Shown: positions 22,875 to 35,151 of the stretch, in pieces
Layout of the letters: each line of letters begins with the position of its first letter
How positions within the stretch are numbered: the first letter of the stretch is position 1
The notes under the pieces: model-generated
What the model saw: the letters and a program-made list of their open reading frames with translations, nothing else
The model's database searches: none
What the model was told of the DNA's origin: nothing
Made by a program: the position numbers and the translations under genes
From: Tatumella morbirosei
Lineage (GTDB): Bacteria; Pseudomonadota; Gammaproteobacteria; Enterobacterales; Enterobacteriaceae
Direction: 5' to 3'
DNA: 64,000 nt
NCBI RefSeq assembly: GCF_000757425.2
Contig: NZ_JPKR02000003.1
Span: 1,674,001-1,738,000 of the forward strand

Positions 22875-25800
22875 TTACGCTTTTATTTCAGAATGCATTT
22901 CCTGGACAGAGATAACCCGATCTGTTGGATCAGCGTTTAAAGCCATTGCAGTTGCAAAACCACCATTCAGTGTTGTGTCATAATGAACTTTATATTGTAG
23001 GGCACTGCGTCTAATCAGGCGGGAATCTTCAATCGCCTGACGACCGGCAGTGGTATTAACAATATAGCTGTATTCTCCGTTCTTCAGACGGTCCTGAATA
23101 TGTGGCCGACCTTCGTGTACCTTATTTACCAGGCGAGGATTAATTCCGGCCTCCCCCAGCACCACAGCAGTCCCATGTGTCGCATCCAGCTCATAACCAA
23201 ATTTCAGCAGCTTCGCCGCCAGATCAACCACCCGTTGTTTGTCGCCTTCGCGTACCGATAACAGTGCGCGTCCGGATTTTTTCATGGTGGACTGTGCACC
23301 CAGCATTGCTTTAGAAAATGCCTCGGCAAAAGTACGTCCGACGCCCATCACTTCACCTGTTGAACGCATTTCCGGTCCAAGGATAGGGTCAACCCCCGGA
23401 AATTTATTAAACGGCAATACCACTTCTTTGACCGAATAATAAGGAGGGATGACTTCTTTAGTGACACCTTGTTGTGCCAGGGTCTTCCCGGCCATTACAC
23501 GGGCCGCCACTTTAGCCAGTGCGACTCCTGTTGCTTTAGAGACAAAAGGTACGGTACGGGCTGCACGCGGGTTAACCTCAATCAGATACACTTCGTTATC
23601 TTTCACCGCAAACTGCACGTTCATCAACCCACGGACATTCAGCTCAAAGGCCAGGCTTTTCACCTGCTCACGCATCACATCCTGAATCTCCTGACTCAGT
23701 GTATAAGCTGGCAGAGAACACGCAGAGTCACCGGAGTGAACACCCGCCTGCTCGATATGTTCCATAATCCCGCCAATCAGGACCTGCTCACCGTCGCAAA
23801 TTGCATCGACATCAACTTCTACGGCGTCATCCAGGAAACGGTCTAACAGTACCGGAGCATCGTTAGACACAGAAACTGCCGTCATAAAGTAGCGCTTCAG
23901 ATCGATTTCATCGTAAACAATTTCCATCGCGCGTCCACCCAATACATAAGAAGGACGTACCACTAATGGATAACCGATGGTTGCTGCTTTTTCCACCGCC
24001 TGCTCCAACGCAGTCACAGTTGAGTTCGCCGGCTGTTTCAGTGACAGACGTTCTACCGCTTGCTGGAAACGCTCACGGTCTTCTGCACGGTCAATGGCAT
24101 CAGGGCTGGTCCCGATGACCGGAACCCCCGCCGCTTCCAGGGCGCGAGCCAGTTTCAGTGGTGTCTGACCACCATACTGCACAATGACACCTTTAGGCTG
24201 TTCAATCCGGACAATTTCCAGCACATCTTCCAGAGTCACCGGTTCGAAGTAGAGGCGGTCTGAAGTATCGTAATCGGTAGACACGGTTTCAGGGTTACAG
24301 TTAACCATAATGGTTTCGTAACCATCTTCACGCAAAGCCAGAGCAGCATGTACACAGCAGTAGTCAAACTCAATCCCCTGACCAATACGGTTAGGGCCAC
24401 CGCCAAGAATCATGATTTTTTCACGATCACTGTTTGGGTTCGATTCACACTCTTCTTCATACGTGGAGTACATATAAGCAGTATCGGTCGCGAATTCTGC
24501 AGCACAGGTATCTACGCGTTTATACACCGGATACAGATTATATTGCTGACGCAGTTTGCGGACTTCACTTTCCGCCACTCCGGCCAGTTTAGCCAGACGC
24601 TGGTCGGCAAAACCCTTACGTTTCAGCTGACGCAGGAAATCATAGTTAAGGCCATTGAGTCCCTGACGTGCTACCTGCTCTTCCAGACGAACCAGCTCTT
24701 CAATCTGAACCAGGAACCAGCGATCCACATTGGTCAGATTAAAGACGCCATCCACGGACATCCCCAGGCGGAAAGCATCGGCAATGTACCAGATACGATC
24801 ACTGCCAGCGTCTTTCAGTTCACGGCGTATGCGGGTTAATGCTTCAGCATCATCCGGATCAACTTTCGGGTCAAAACCACAGGCGCCCACTTCCAGGCCA
24901 CGTAATGCTTTCTGCATAGATTCCTGGAATGTGCGGCCAATAGCCATCACCTCACCGACGGACTTCATCTGGGTTGTCAGACGATCGTTACTGCCGGCAA
25001 ATTTTTCGAAGTTAAAACGAGGAATCTTAGTGACGACATAGTCAATTGAAGGTTCAAATGATGCCGGAGTCAGGCCACCGGTAATATCGTTCATCAGCTC
25101 ATCAAGTGTGTAACCCACAGCCAGTTTGGCCGCGATTTTCGCAATCGGGAATCCGGTCGCTTTAGAAGCCAGTGCCGAAGAGCGGGAAACCCTTGGGTTC
25201 ATTTCGATGACAATCAGACGACCATTTTCGGGGTTTACCGAGAACTGCACATTGGACCCACCAGTTTCCACACCAATTTCACGCAGCACCGCCATCGAAG
25301 CGTTACGCATGATTTGGTACTCTTTGTCGGTCAGAGTCTGAGCGGGCGCTACCGTGATGGAGTCACCGGTATGAATACCCATGGCATCGAAGTTTTCGAT
25401 AGAACAAACAATGATACAGTTGTCATTTTTGTCACGAACCACTTCCATCTCATACTCTTTCCAGCCAATCAGCGATTCATCAATCAGCAGCTCATTGGTC
25501 GGAGAGAGATCCAGTCCGCGTTCACAAATCTCTTCAAATTCTTCGCGGTTATAGGCGATGCCGCCACCGGTGCCACCCATAGTAAAGGAAGGACGAATGA
25601 TGCACGGGAAACCGACATCTTCTGCAACCTTTAAGGCCTCTTCCATAGTATGAGCAATGCCGGAACGTGCGGTATCGAGCCCGATGCTCTTCATGGCTTT
25701 ATCAAAACGGCGGCGATCTTCTGCTTTATCGATAGCATCTGCCGTTGCACCAATCATGGTGACACCAAACTCTTCCAGCACACCGTGCTTTTCCAGTTGC

Positions 25801-26099
25801 AGCGCACAGTTCAGGGCTGTCTGACCGCCCATGGTAGGCAATACCGCATCCGGACGCTCTTTTTCGATAATTTTGCGCACCACTTCCCAGTGGATAGGTT
25901 CAATATAGGTCGCGTCCGCCATATCCGGGTCAGTCATGATAGTCGCCGGGTTTGAGTTCACCAGCACCACACGATAGCCTTCTTCGCGTAAGGCTTTACA
26001 AGCCTGAGCTCCGGAGTAATCGAATTCACACGCCTGGCCAATCACTATCGGGCCGGCACCAAGGATCAGGATGGATTTTATGTCTGTACGTTTTGGCAT
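22875..26099 (-). CDS. carB: Carbamoyl-phosphate synthase large subunit
   Basis: CarB makes carbamoyl phosphate from bicarbonate, two ATP and the ammonia supplied by CarA, for arginine and pyrimidine synthesis. The 1074-residue protein (E. coli 1073) has two homologous ATP-grasp halves: the first begins with [21 protein letters not shown] and the second with [21 protein letters not shown]. The C-terminal allosteric domain (ornithine activation, UMP inhibition) is intact. It begins 14 bases after carA, and the two are clearly one operon. Confidence 0.98.
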   Translation of the reverse strand: MPKRTDIKSILILGAGPIVIGQACEFDYSGAQACKALREEGYRVVLVNSNPATIMTDPDMADATYIEPIHWEVVRKIIEKERPDAVLPTMGGQTALNCALQLEKHGVLEEFGVTMIGATADAIDKAEDRRRFDKAMKSIGLDTARSGIAHTMEEALKVAEDVGFPCIIRPSFTMGGTGGGIAYNREEFEEICERGLDLSPTNELLIDESLIGWKEYEMEVVRDKNDNCIIVCSIENFDAMGIHTGDSITVAPAQTLTDKEYQIMRNASMAVLREIGVETGGSNVQFSVNPENGRLIVIEMNPRVSRSSALASKATGFPIAKIAAKLAVGYTLDELMNDITGGLTPASFEPSIDYVVTKIPRFNFEKFAGSNDRLTTQMKSVGEVMAIGRTFQESMQKALRGLEVGACGFDPKVDPDDAEALTRIRRELKDAGSDRIWYIADAFRLGMSVDGVFNLTNVDRWFLVQIEELVRLEEQVARQGLNGLNYDFLRQLKRKGFADQRLAKLAGVAESEVRKLRQQYNLYPVYKRVDTCAAEFATDTAYMYSTYEEECESNPNSDREKIMILGGGPNRIGQGIEFDYCCVHAALALREDGYETIMVNCNPETVSTDYDTSDRLYFEPVTLEDVLEIVRIEQPKGVIVQYGGQTPLKLARALEAAGVPVIGTSPDAIDRAEDRERFQQAVERLSLKQPANSTVTALEQAVEKAATIGYPLVVRPSYVLGGRAMEIVYDEIDLKRYFMTAVSVSNDAPVLLDRFLDDAVEVDVDAICDGEQVLIGGIMEHIEQAGVHSGDSACSLPAYTLSQEIQDVMREQVKSLAFELNVRGLMNVQFAVKDNEVYLIEVNPRAARTVPFVSKATGVALAKVAARVMAGKTLAQQGVTKEVIPPYYSVKEVVLPFNKFPGVDPILGPEMRSTGEVMGVGRTFAEAFSKAMLGAQSTMKKSGRALLSVREGDKQRVVDLAAKLLKFGYELDATHGTAVVLGEAGINPRLVNKVHEGRPHIQDRLKNGEYSYIVNTTAGRQAIEDSRLIRRSALQYKVHYDTTLNGGFATAMALNADPTDRVISVQEMHSEIKA

Positions 26100-26113
26100 T
26101 TATTGGCTCCTGA

Positions 26114-27262
26114 TTACCTTTTACCGGAACGGAAAGTGTTAATTAAATCGATAAAGTGGTCGAACAACGGCGCAGCGTCATGCGGTCCGGGACTGGCTTC
26201 CGGATGGCCCTGGAAACTGAATGCAGGCTTATCTGTCCGGTGAATCCCTTGCACGGTATGGTCAAACAGGGATTTGTGGGTCACCCGCAGACACTCAGGC
26301 AGATTCTGTTCATCAACGGCAAAACCGTGGTTTTGCGCGGTGATCATCACGACATTCCGGTCCAGATCTTTCACCGGGTGGTTTCCGCCGTGATGTCCCA
26401 GCTTCATTTTTACCGTTTTAGCGCCACTGGCCAGGGCTAATAGCTGATGCCCGAGGCAGATACCAAATACCGGAATGTCAGTTGTCAGAAATTGTTGAAT
26501 TGCGTTGATCGCGTAATCACAAGGCTCCGGGTCACCGGGACCGTTCGATAAGAAAATACCGTCCGGATTCAGTTTCAAAACTTCTTCCGCCGACGTTTTG
26601 GCCGGAACTACGGTTAACCGTACCCCACGGTCAACCAACATACGCAGGATATTGCGTTTGGCACCAAAATCATAAGCCACGACATGGTAAGGCAATTCGC
26701 TTTCATCTTTTGCCGCTGGCAGTTCATTCGCCAGCGTCCAGCTACCTTGCAGCCAGGCATAGGTCTTCTCAGTGGTAACTTCCCTGGCCAGATCCATCCC
26801 CTTCAGACCCGGGAAACTTTTCGCCTGTTGTAGTGCTACAGCCACATCCGGATTATCACCGGCAATAATGCAGCCATTCTGAGCACCTTTTTCGCGTAAT
26901 AAGCGGGTCAATTTACGGGTATCGATATCGGCGATTGCAACAATGTTATGGCGGGAAAGATAGGCTGAGAGGTCTTCGGTACTGCGGTAGTTACTGGCAA
27001 TTAGTGGCAGGTCGCGGATGACTAATCCCTGAGCATGAACCCGGGAGGACTCTTCGTCTGCGGGATTGGTACCAACATTACCGATATGGGGATAAGTAAG
27101 AGTGACGATCTGGCGGGAATAGGAAGGATCAGTAAGGATTTCTTGATAACCGGTCATTGACGTGTTGAAAACGACCTCTCCCACTGCCGACCCACATGCC
27201 CCAATGGCCCGACCGTGGAACTCGGTTCCGTCTTCCAGAACCAGGATTGCTGACTTTGTCAA
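26114..27262 (-). CDS. carA: Carbamoyl-phosphate synthase small subunit (TTG start)
   Basis: CarA is the glutaminase subunit that hydrolyses glutamine and channels ammonia to CarB. I place the start at a TTG (27262), which follows a GGAGGA site at 27269-27274. This gives 382 residues, exactly the E. coli length, beginning [18 protein letters not shown]. coli carA also starts with UUG. The longer ATG start at 27289 would lie inside the ARG boxes. The class I glutaminase motif [12 protein letters not shown] with its nucleophilic Cys and the [11 protein letters not shown] His/Glu pair are present. Confidence 0.97.
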   Translation of the reverse strand: MTKSAILVLEDGTEFHGRAIGACGSAVGEVVFNTSMTGYQEILTDPSYSRQIVTLTYPHIGNVGTNPADEESSRVHAQGLVIRDLPLIASNYRSTEDLSAYLSRHNIVAIADIDTRKLTRLLREKGAQNGCIIAGDNPDVAVALQQAKSFPGLKGMDLAREVTTEKTYAWLQGSWTLANELPAAKDESELPYHVVAYDFGAKRNILRMLVDRGVRLTVVPAKTSAEEVLKLNPDGIFLSNGPGDPEPCDYAINAIQQFLTTDIPVFGICLGHQLLALASGAKTVKMKLGHHGGNHPVKDLDRNVVMITAQNHGFAVDEQNLPECLRVTHKSLFDHTVQGIHRTDKPAFSFQGHPEASPGPHDAAPLFDHFIDLINTFRSGKR

Positions 27263-27274
27263 AACTTCCTCCAG

Positions 27275-27309
27275 GGAATAAATAGTCACTATACCTGCAT
27301 ATTAATTCA
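27275..27309 (-). promoter_or_regulatory. Tandem ARG boxes (ArgR operator) at carAB P2
   Basis: On the minus strand TGAATTAATATGCA (27309-27296) and TGACTATTTATTCC (27288-27275) each match most core positions of the ArgR box. They are 21 bases centre to centre, the standard 18+3 spacing. A P2 -10 hexamer TATAGT (27293-27288) lies between and partly within them, so ArgR-arginine would block P2. Confidence 0.8.
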
Positions 27310-27371
27310 TGAATAGCACCTGAATCAATCCAAAAAACACCTTTCAGGTCGATTTTTGGCAAATTGGGCGC

Positions 27372-27400
27372 ATTCTAATGAGCGTCATGCACTATGTCCA
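27372..27400 (-). promoter_or_regulatory. carAB promoter P1
   Basis: TGGACA (27400-27395), a 17-base spacer and TAGAAT (27377-27372) form a good sigma-70 promoter on the minus strand, upstream of P2 and of the ARG boxes. Confidence 0.7.
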
Positions 27401-27485
27401 GTCTGAAAGCCAATAATATTGTTTTTTTTAACGCACTGAAGCAAAAAAGCTACTGACAGCGGCATAAATGGTGGATTAATAGCGT

Positions 27486-27501
27486 ACTAAAACGATTGCC
27501 T
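27486..27501 (-). promoter_or_regulatory. PurR-like operator upstream of carAB P1
   Basis: On the minus strand AGGCAATCGTTTTAGT matches 12 of 16 positions of the PurR consensus ACGCAAACGTTTGCGT. Its distance upstream of P1 (about 110-130 bases) resembles that of the E. coli carAB PurR site. Confidence 0.5.
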
Positions 27502-27542
27502 GACGAGAAGCATAACATTGAAGTGAAAAAAGCGAATTTTCA

Positions 27543-27554
27543 GACCAAATGGTC
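27543..27554. promoter_or_regulatory. RutR-like operator upstream of carAB
   Basis: GACCAAATGGTC matches the RutR consensus core (TTGACCAnnTGGTCAA), with only the outermost bases differing. In E. coli RutR, sensing uracil, binds the carAB promoter region. Confidence 0.65.
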
Positions 27555-27652
27555 CGAAATTAACTCTAAAGAAGGGCACAAAAACAGGTTAAATGATAAA
27601 AACAACCAAAAAAAGATAAAAATGATCTGAGATAAATATATTTAAAAAATAA

Positions 27653-27675
27653 GGAGGGAAAATAAATAACCCTCC
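27653..27675 (-). terminator. dapB terminator
   Basis: On the minus strand GGAGGG and CCCTCC form a 6-bp stem around an AT-rich 11-base loop and are followed by a U-rich stretch (TTATTTTTT), 45 bases after the dapB stop codon. Confidence 0.6.
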
Positions 27676-27719
27676 ATTACAATCAATTAGTTACTGATTG
27701 CCATTCACATCACAACACA

Positions 27720-28541
<822 letters not shown>

Positions 28542-28730
28542 TCATTCCTGTGGATGTGCATAAAATGCCGGCTCAGAGTAACCAGCCTCGTGAGCGGACA
28601 CCAGTAAAATAAAGTATCATTAGAATTTCAGCGAGATGAGGAGATATTATCAGCAAAAACAATGAGACGTGAATCCGTCAGCACCCGGAAATAAATGCTA
28701 ACGGTAGGGCAGGTCAGCAATAGCTGAACT

Positions 28731-28756
28731 CCTGCAGCACCGGAACCGGCTGCAGG
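28731..28756 (-). terminator. Hairpin downstream of ispH
   Basis: CCTGCAG and CTGCAGG are a perfect inverted repeat with an inner CCGG/CCGG pairing, 26 bases past the ispH stop codon. A U-run does not follow directly. Confidence 0.4.
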
Positions 28757-28780
28757 AACGCAGGAACGCAGGAACGCAGG
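28753..28780. repeat. 8-bp tandem repeat next to the ispH stop codon
   Basis: CAGGAACG is repeated three times with a partial fourth copy (CAGG), ending one base from the ispH stop codon. Its first copy overlaps the right arm of the hairpin at 28731-28756. Confidence 0.9.
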
Positions 28781-28781
28781 A

Positions 28782-29735
28782 TTATTCAACTTCTTTAATA
28801 TCAACCCGAAGTTCTTTTGGCACTTCAAAGACAATATTTTCTTCGCGACCAATCAGTTCTATCGCGGCTTCACCACCAAATTCGCGTAATCTGGCAATCA
28901 CCTGTTGCACCAAAATATCCGGAGCTGAAGCGCCCGCAGTTACCCCGACACAGCTGACCCCTTCCAGCCAGCTTTCACGGATATCTTCTGCAGAATCAAT
29001 CAGCTTAGCCAGTTTACCGGCGCGCTGAGCCAGTTCCGCCAACCGGTTAGAGTTAGAAGAGTTCTTCGATCCAACGACCAGAATCACTTCCGCACGATCA
29101 GAGAGATGTCGTACAGCTTCCTGGCGGTTAGTCGTGGCGTAGCAGATATCATCTTTGCGCGGGCCGATAATGGCCGGAAAACGTTCACGTAATGCATCGA
29201 TAATCTCAGAGGTATCATCCACAGATAAGGTGGTCTGAGTCATAAAGCTCAGATTTGATTCATCTTTAATTTTGAGCCTGAACACATCTTCAGGTGACTC
29301 CACCAGATACATCCCCCCTTCCGGGTTATTGTATTGCCCCATGGTGCCTTCAACTTCAGGATGTCCGGCATGACCAATCAGAATCGCTTCCACACCTTTG
29401 CGGCTGGCCCTGGCAACCTCCATATGCACTTTGGTGACTAACGGACAGGTTGCATCGAACAGCATCGTCAGTGAACGGGAGCGGGCTTCCGCCCTGACCG
29501 CCTGAGAAACTCCATGGGCAGAAAATATCAGAATCGCACCATCCGGCACTTCACTGATCTCTTCGATAAAAATCGCCCCACGCTCACGTAAGCTTTCCAC
29601 AACATAGCGGTTATGTACTACTTCATGGCGGACATAAATCGGTGCGCCGTACATCTCCAGCGCCCGCTCCACAATACTGATCGCCCGGTCAACACCGGCG
29701 CAAAATCCCCGCGGATTAGCGAGCAGAATCTGCAT
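28782..29735 (-). CDS. ispH: 4-hydroxy-3-methylbut-2-enyl diphosphate reductase IspH
   Basis: IspH is the iron-sulfur enzyme of the last step of the MEP pathway, giving IPP and DMAPP. The ATG at 29735 follows a GGAGG site and gives 317 residues starting [18 protein letters not shown] (E. coli 316); a longer start at 29777 lies well inside fkpB. The three cluster cysteines are C12, C97 and C198, and the catalytic Glu lies in HPEVEGT (Glu128). There is one extra residue before the second cysteine relative to E. coli. It overlaps the end of fkpB by 20 bases and ends the operon. Confidence 0.97.
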   Translation of the reverse strand: MQILLANPRGFCAGVDRAISIVERALEMYGAPIYVRHEVVHNRYVVESLRERGAIFIEEISEVPDGAILIFSAHGVSQAVRAEARSRSLTMLFDATCPLVTKVHMEVARASRKGVEAILIGHAGHPEVEGTMGQYNNPEGGMYLVESPEDVFRLKIKDESNLSFMTQTTLSVDDTSEIIDALRERFPAIIGPRKDDICYATTNRQEAVRHLSDRAEVILVVGSKNSSNSNRLAELAQRAGKLAKLIDSAEDIRESWLEGVSCVGVTAGASAPDILVQQVIARLREFGGEAAIELIGREENIVFEVPKELRVDIKEVE

Positions 29736-30186
29736 TTTCGGCCTCCGGTTGTGGATTAACTTCCAGCACCTCAACATTAAAAGTGATCACTTGTCCGGCC
29801 AGTGGATGGTTAAAATCCACGGTAATGGAATCTCCGGAAACATCACGAATAACTCCCGGCATTTCACTGCCATCCATCGCCGTAAATAACATTATTGCCC
29901 CCTGTTGAGGCTCACCGGCGTTGGCAAAGTCCCTGCGCGAAAAATACTGAATCAAATCAGGATTAGCTGCGCCAAAAGCATCTTCCGCTGCCAGGGTAAA
30001 CTGACGGGAATCCCCGGCAGTCAGCCCTTCCAGAGCGGCCTCAAAGGCCGGAGACAGACTGTCATCTCCCAGTCGGAATAATGCCGGTTTTCCGTTTGCA
30101 CGTGTCGATTCGGCAACCGATCCATCTTCCAGAGTCAGTGTAAAATGCACCAGAAACGAATGGTTGTGCTGTAGCCTGTTACTCAT
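29716..30186 (-). CDS. fkpB: FKBP-type peptidyl-prolyl isomerase FkpB (SlpA)
   Basis: This 156-residue protein (E. coli 149) is a small SlyD-like isomerase and chaperone. Conserved parts include [26 protein letters not shown], the insert-in-flap region [19 protein letters not shown], and the closing [13 protein letters not shown]. It lies between lspA (3-base gap) and ispH (20-base overlap), the order seen across enterobacteria. The C-terminal tail past LEVNPQ is slightly longer than in E. coli. Confidence 0.96.
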   Translation of the reverse strand: MSNRLQHNHSFLVHFTLTLEDGSVAESTRANGKPALFRLGDDSLSPAFEAALEGLTAGDSRQFTLAAEDAFGAANPDLIQYFSRRDFANAGEPQQGAIMLFTAMDGSEMPGVIRDVSGDSITVDFNHPLAGQVITFNVEVLEVNPQPEAENADSAR

Positions 30187-30189
30187 GCC

Positions 30190-30693
30190 TTACCCTTTGT
30201 CAGCCTGTTTAGCTGAGGAAGGGATAAACCCTTCCAGAACCACCAGTGCCGCACCAATACAAATTCCACAGTCCGCAATATTGAAGGTCGCGAAATGCCA
30301 GTCACCAACATAGAAGTCAATAAAATCGACGACAAAACCATGCCATGCCCGATCAAGTAAATTACCTAATGCCCCGCCAATAATCATAGCGTAAGCAATA
30401 TTAGTTAGCCTCTGGCTGGCGCGACTACGATACATCATCACCAGTAATGCGATAACGATAGCCACCGCAATTCCGGCAAAGAACCAACGCTGCCACCCGC
30501 CTTTATCCGCCAGAAAACTGAATGCCGCACCATAGTTATGCGCATAAAACAGGTTCAGAAATGGCATCAGTGAACGGCTCTCGTGCAACTGCATATTCGC
30601 CATAATCCACTGTTTGCTGGCAAAATCGACCACGATCACCAGCACCATCACCCAAAGCCAGCGTAAGCCGGTTGAACACAATGATTTACTCAT
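30190..30693 (-). CDS. lspA: Prolipoprotein signal peptidase LspA
   Basis: LspA removes signal peptides from diacylglyceryl-prolipoproteins in the inner membrane and is the target of globomycin. The 167-residue protein (E. coli 164) has four predicted membrane helices and the catalytic aspartates Asp123 (in VVDFIDFY) and Asp141 (in FNIADCGI). Its ATG shares one base with the TGA stop of ileS, so the two genes are translationally coupled. Confidence 0.97.
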   Translation of the reverse strand: MSKSLCSTGLRWLWVMVLVIVVDFASKQWIMANMQLHESRSLMPFLNLFYAHNYGAAFSFLADKGGWQRWFFAGIAVAIVIALLVMMYRSRASQRLTNIAYAMIIGGALGNLLDRAWHGFVVDFIDFYVGDWHFATFNIADCGICIGAALVVLEGFIPSSAKQADKG

Positions 30694-33509
30694 CAGGCAA
30701 ACTTACGCTCTTCGCCGGCACCTGCCACGTTGGTATAACAACGGCCACAGATTTCAGCATGTTCAGGATTCTGACCGACATCGGTCGTGTAATGCCAGCA
30801 ACGTGGACATTTTTCGCCTTCAGCTTTAGTCAGCAACACCTTCAGACCTTTCAGATGTTCACTTTGAACAGCATCCGCAGGCGCAGACGGGTAGTCAGCA
30901 ACCTGAACCGCCGAAGTCAGCAGGACAAAACGCAGTTCATCCCCCAGAGCTTTTAGTTTTTCAGCTAACGACTCATCCGCATACAGAACCACTGAGGCTT
31001 CCAGAGCACCGCCAATCCGCTTATCGGCACGGGCTTGTTCTATCACCTTATTCACTTCACTACGAACTTTCAGCAATTGTTCCCAGTAAGAACTATTCAG
31101 CGCCTCGTCTTCCGCAAGGCCAAACAGTCCCTGATACCATTCACCGGTAAACACATACTGTTCACGCTGTCCGGACAAGTGTCCCCAGATTTCATCCGCG
31201 GTGAATGACATGACAGGTGCCATCCAGCGGACCAGTGCTTCGGCAATATGCCACAGTGCCGTCTGGCAACTCCGGCGTGCCACGCTATCGGCTTTCGCGG
31301 TGTACTGGCGATCTTTGATGATATCCAGATAGAAAGATCCCATCTCAACTGAACAGAACTGCATCAGACGTTGTACCACTTCGTGGAAGTCATAACGCTC
31401 ATAAGAGGCTACGATATCCTGCTGTGCCGCCAGTGCACAGCTGACAGCCCAGCGGTCCAGCACCACCATATCTTCTGCAGCCACCAGATCAGTTTCCGGA
31501 TTAAATCCGTTCAGGTTTGCCAGCAGGAAGCGGGCGGTGTTACGGATACGGCGATACGCATCCGCAGAACGTTTCAGAATTTCGTCTGATACCGCCATTT
31601 CACCTGAGTAGTCGGTAGAAGCGACCCACAGACGTAAAATATCCGCACCCAGTTTGTCCATCACATCCTGAGGGCTGACAGTGTTGCCAATCGATTTAGA
31701 CATCTTACGGCCCTGACCATCCACGGTGAAACCATGAGTCAGTACCTGGCGGTAAGGTGCTTTACTTTTGATAGCGGTGGAGATCATCAGCGATGACATG
31801 AACCAGCCACGGTGCTGGTCAGAGCCTTCCAGATAAATATCTGCACTGTGACCGTTAAACTCCGGGCGCACATCCACAACAGAGCAGCTGGTCGACCCGG
31901 AATCAAACCAGACATCCAGAGTATCTGGCACCTTGCTGTAGTTTTCAGCATCATCACCCAGTAACTCTTTAGCATCCAAATCCCACCATGCCTGAATACC
32001 GTCCTGCTCGACACGCAGTGCAACCTGTTCCATCAGTTGCAGGGTATTTGGATGAAGCTCCTCAGTCTGGTTGTGGACAAACAGTGCCATCGGCACACCC
32101 CAGGTACGCTGACGGGAAATACACCAGTCAGGGCGATTTGCGACCATAGATTCAATACGAGCCTGGCCCCAGTCCGGAATCCACTGGACATCTTTGATCT
32201 CTTTCAGGGACTGAGTACGCAGGCCTTTCTGATCCATGCTGATAAACCATTGTGGTGTTGCACGGAAGATAATCGGGGTTTTGTGACGCCAGCAGTGTGG
32301 ATAGCTGTGGTGTAATTTTTCCACATGCAGAAGTGCGCCTTTCTCACGCAGCAGTTCCACAATCAGATCATTCGCTTTAAATACATTAACGCCATCCAGG
32401 CCCGGGTAAGTTCCTGGCAGGTAGCAGCCATCCGGGCCGACAGGGTTGGCGACTTCAATGCCATATTTCTGACCAATGACATAGTCTTCAGGACCATGCC
32501 CCGGTGCCGTATGAACCGCACCTGTCCCCGCATCCAGAGTGACATGATCACCCAGCAATACCGGAACATCAAAGTCGAGGAACGGATGATGGAAACGCAA
32601 CAGCTCAAGCGCATCGCCGCGGCATTCTCCCAGAACAGTCCATTCGGTGATCCCGGCACGCTCCAGCACACTTTCGGTCAGCTCTTTTGCCAGAATCAGC
32701 ACATTGCTACCGGCCTGAACTAACTGGTATTCAAACTCAGGGTTAACAGAAATCGCCCGGTTAGAAGGCATGGTCCACGGAGTCGTGGTCCAGATCACCA
32801 GCGATATTGGAGCTTCCGGCAATACTGCAGAGAACTTCGCTGCCACCGCGGCTGGGTCTGTCGCCTTAAACATCACATCAATAGAGGGTGATGTTTTATC
32901 GTAATATTCAACTTCTGCCTCGGCCAGAGCAGAGCGGCACTCGGTACACCAGTGAACCGGTTTTGCCCCTTTCAGTAAGTGGCCATTACCGATAATGCGT
33001 CCTAACGCACGGATAATGTTGGCTTCGGTTTTGAAATCCATCGTCAGGTAAGGATGATTCCAGTCACCCAATACACCCAGCCGGATAAAATCTTTTTTCT
33101 GCCCTTCGATCTGTTCTGCCGCATACTCACGACAAGCCGCACGGAATTCAGCAGCACTCACCTTTTCACCAGGTTTGCCGATCATCTGTTCAACTTTATG
33201 TTCGATGGGTAATCCATGACAGTCCCAGCCCGGAACATAGGGAGCATCAAAACCCGACAGTCCTTTGGATTTAATAATAATATCTTTCAGAATCTTATTA
33301 ACTGAGTGACCAATATGAATGCTGCCATTAGCGTACGGAGGGCCATCGTGCAGAATAAATGTTTTTTTACCTTTTTTGGCTGCACGAATAGCTTCATACA
33401 AATTATCGTCGGTCCAGCGTTGCAGCATTGCTGGTTCCCGTTTGGCCAGATCGCCACGCATCGGGAACCCTGTTTCTGGTAAATTCAGGGTAGATTTATA
33501 GTCACTCAT
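30693..33509 (-). CDS. ileS: Isoleucyl-tRNA synthetase
   Basis: This class I synthetase, 938 residues as in E. coli, charges tRNA-Ile and edits misactivated valine. The HIGH motif (GSIHIGHS) is at about residues 63-69 and the KMSKS loop ([10 protein letters not shown]) lies near residue 600; the CP1 editing domain lies between. The C-terminal zinc site has the pattern CPRC...CGRC. It shares a base with lspA and starts 27 bases after ribF. Confidence 0.98.
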   Translation of the reverse strand: MSDYKSTLNLPETGFPMRGDLAKREPAMLQRWTDDNLYEAIRAAKKGKKTFILHDGPPYANGSIHIGHSVNKILKDIIIKSKGLSGFDAPYVPGWDCHGLPIEHKVEQMIGKPGEKVSAAEFRAACREYAAEQIEGQKKDFIRLGVLGDWNHPYLTMDFKTEANIIRALGRIIGNGHLLKGAKPVHWCTECRSALAEAEVEYYDKTSPSIDVMFKATDPAAVAAKFSAVLPEAPISLVIWTTTPWTMPSNRAISVNPEFEYQLVQAGSNVLILAKELTESVLERAGITEWTVLGECRGDALELLRFHHPFLDFDVPVLLGDHVTLDAGTGAVHTAPGHGPEDYVIGQKYGIEVANPVGPDGCYLPGTYPGLDGVNVFKANDLIVELLREKGALLHVEKLHHSYPHCWRHKTPIIFRATPQWFISMDQKGLRTQSLKEIKDVQWIPDWGQARIESMVANRPDWCISRQRTWGVPMALFVHNQTEELHPNTLQLMEQVALRVEQDGIQAWWDLDAKELLGDDAENYSKVPDTLDVWFDSGSTSCSVVDVRPEFNGHSADIYLEGSDQHRGWFMSSLMISTAIKSKAPYRQVLTHGFTVDGQGRKMSKSIGNTVSPQDVMDKLGADILRLWVASTDYSGEMAVSDEILKRSADAYRRIRNTARFLLANLNGFNPETDLVAAEDMVVLDRWAVSCALAAQQDIVASYERYDFHEVVQRLMQFCSVEMGSFYLDIIKDRQYTAKADSVARRSCQTALWHIAEALVRWMAPVMSFTADEIWGHLSGQREQYVFTGEWYQGLFGLAEDEALNSSYWEQLLKVRSEVNKVIEQARADKRIGGALEASVVLYADESLAEKLKALGDELRFVLLTSAVQVADYPSAPADAVQSEHLKGLKVLLTKAEGEKCPRCWHYTTDVGQNPEHAEICGRCYTNVAGAGEERKFA

Positions 33510-33536
33510 CAGATTCTCGGTTCCATATTTCGGTTA

Positions 33537-34475
33537 TTACACCGTTGCTTTAAGCCCAAAAAATTCCCGGGCCGTCACCACATCTTTGGCAATTTGCGCT
33601 TTCAGTTCATCAAGCGAGGCAAATCGTTGCTCATTGCGTATTTTATGCCGCAATACCACAGAGATATGGCGGCCATATAAATCAATATTTACGTCCAGTA
33701 AATTCACTTCCAGTTGCTGTCGAATCCCTTTTACGGTGGGTCGTGTACCAATATTCGCCACGCCATAAAAAGGACCACCGTGAAGACCCTGCACTTCGAC
33801 CGCAAATACACCCTTCACCGGCGCCACAGGCCGTCTCAACGGGATATTGGCGGTAGGGAAGCCCAGTGTTCGGCCCAGAGCATCGCCATGCACCACCTTG
33901 CCGGAAATGGCATAAGGGCGCCCCAGCAATCGCTCTGCCGCAGCAAAATCATCAGCCGCCAGCGCCTCGCGGACTTTGGTACTGCTGACTCGCTGCCCTT
34001 CATGACAAAATGTCAGGGTATTCGCAATTTCAAAGTGATACCGTCGTCCGGCTTCCTGTAATAACAGGAAATCACCTTCCCGGCCGGCGCCAAAACGGAA
34101 ATCATCACCGACGGTCAGAAAGCGGACATCCAGTTTATCCACCAGGATATCACGGATGAAATCATCTGCCGTCAGTGCCGAAAAAGCACTGTCAAAACGG
34201 ACGCACAGTACGGTATCAACCCCAGCCTGTTCCAGAAAGTGAATTTTTTCCCGTAATCTTGTCAGCCGCGCAGGGACCTGTCCGCGAGCAAAAAACTCCA
34301 GCGGCTGTGGTTCAAACAACATCACCACCACCGGCAGATGACGTTTTCGCCCCTCTTCGCAAAGCTGCGTCAGTAGCGCCTGATGCCCGCGATGCACTCC
34401 GTCAAAATTACCAATAGTCAAAACGCAGCCTTGGCGCTGCTTTGAAAGATTATGTAAACCGCGGATAAACTTCAT
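33537..34475 (-). CDS. ribF: Bifunctional riboflavin kinase/FAD synthetase RibF
   Basis: RibF phosphorylates riboflavin to FMN and adenylylates FMN to FAD. The 312-residue protein (E. coli 313) has an N-terminal nucleotidyltransferase domain (IGNFDGVHRGHQALL) and a C-terminal flavokinase domain (RPYAISGKVVHGDALGRTLGFPTANI). It is the first gene of the ribF-ileS-lspA-fkpB-ispH operon and is divergent from rpsT, from which it is separated by 318 bases holding the rpsT promoters. Confidence 0.97.
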   Translation of the reverse strand: MKFIRGLHNLSKQRQGCVLTIGNFDGVHRGHQALLTQLCEEGRKRHLPVVVMLFEPQPLEFFARGQVPARLTRLREKIHFLEQAGVDTVLCVRFDSAFSALTADDFIRDILVDKLDVRFLTVGDDFRFGAGREGDFLLLQEAGRRYHFEIANTLTFCHEGQRVSSTKVREALAADDFAAAERLLGRPYAISGKVVHGDALGRTLGFPTANIPLRRPVAPVKGVFAVEVQGLHGGPFYGVANIGTRPTVKGIRQQLEVNLLDVNIDLYGRHISVVLRHKIRNEQRFASLDELKAQIAKDVVTAREFFGLKATV

Positions 34476-34625
34476 GGTCGACTCAAATCGCTGGAAATCG
34501 CCGGATTATACCCTTTACGGCGTACAAATTTAACCCGTCAACCTACCCTTTCGGTGCTTCTTTACTGCTTTTCCTCATGTTTATTTGCGGCCGGGTAAAT
34601 TCCCGACAATTTTGTTGCGAAAAGC

Positions 34626-34654
34626 TGTATTCAGGGCCAGGAAGCTGGTAGAAT
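34626..34654 (+). promoter_or_regulatory. Possible upstream rpsT promoter (P1)
   Basis: A TAGAAT -10 hexamer (34649-34654) is preceded 17 bases upstream by a weak TGTATT. It would correspond to P1 of the two-promoter E. coli rpsT arrangement. Confidence 0.4.
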
Positions 34655-34717
34655 CTTGCGCCATCAATTACGTAACCGGGTGTTGTTATTTAAACGACGC
34701 TTATTTGCACAAATCCA

Positions 34718-34746
34718 TTGACAAAAGAAGGCGCAAAAGGCATAGT
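34718..34746 (+). promoter_or_regulatory. Main rpsT promoter (P2)
   Basis: A consensus TTGACA -35 (34718-34723), a 17-base spacer and CATAGT (34741-34746) are followed by the GC-rich discriminator CCTCGGCC, typical of stringently controlled ribosomal promoters. Confidence 0.8.
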
Positions 34747-34772
34747 CCTCGGCCTTTGATTTGTCCATATAG

Positions 34773-35057
<285 letters not shown>

Positions 35058-35084
35058 TCGTCTGATTGTTGTCGCTTTGAAAAG

Positions 35085-35107
35085 AACCGGCTCTGGCCGG
35101 TTTTTTT
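35085..35107 (+). terminator. rpsT rho-independent terminator
   Basis: AACCGGC and GCCGGTT form a 7-bp stem with a TCTG loop, followed directly by a T-run, 27 bases after the stop codon. Confidence 0.93.
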
Positions 35108-35118
35108 ATGCCTGAAAT

Positions 35119-35146
35119 CCACCGGCCAGAGGTCACTGACCGGTGG
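35119..35146 (-). terminator. Hairpin after nhaA
   Basis: CCACCGG and CCGGTGG are perfect inverted copies six bases past the nhaA stop codon. On the minus strand no U-run follows; the opposing rpsT terminator is 12 bases away. Confidence 0.4.
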
Positions 35147-35151
35147 GTCTG

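Larger units (their letters stand above)
27263..27719 (-). promoter_or_regulatory. carAB control region (457 bases)
   Basis: The gap between dapB and carA contains, from the gene outward, the ARG boxes over promoter P2, promoter P1, a PurR-like and a RutR-like site, then the dapB terminator. The order matches the known E. coli carAB control region; each element is listed on its own line. Confidence 0.75.

Noticed and set aside
23239-25955. Several plus-strand frames opposite carB
   Set aside because: They are antisense shadows of a highly conserved gene, without ribosome binding sites or recognisable domains.
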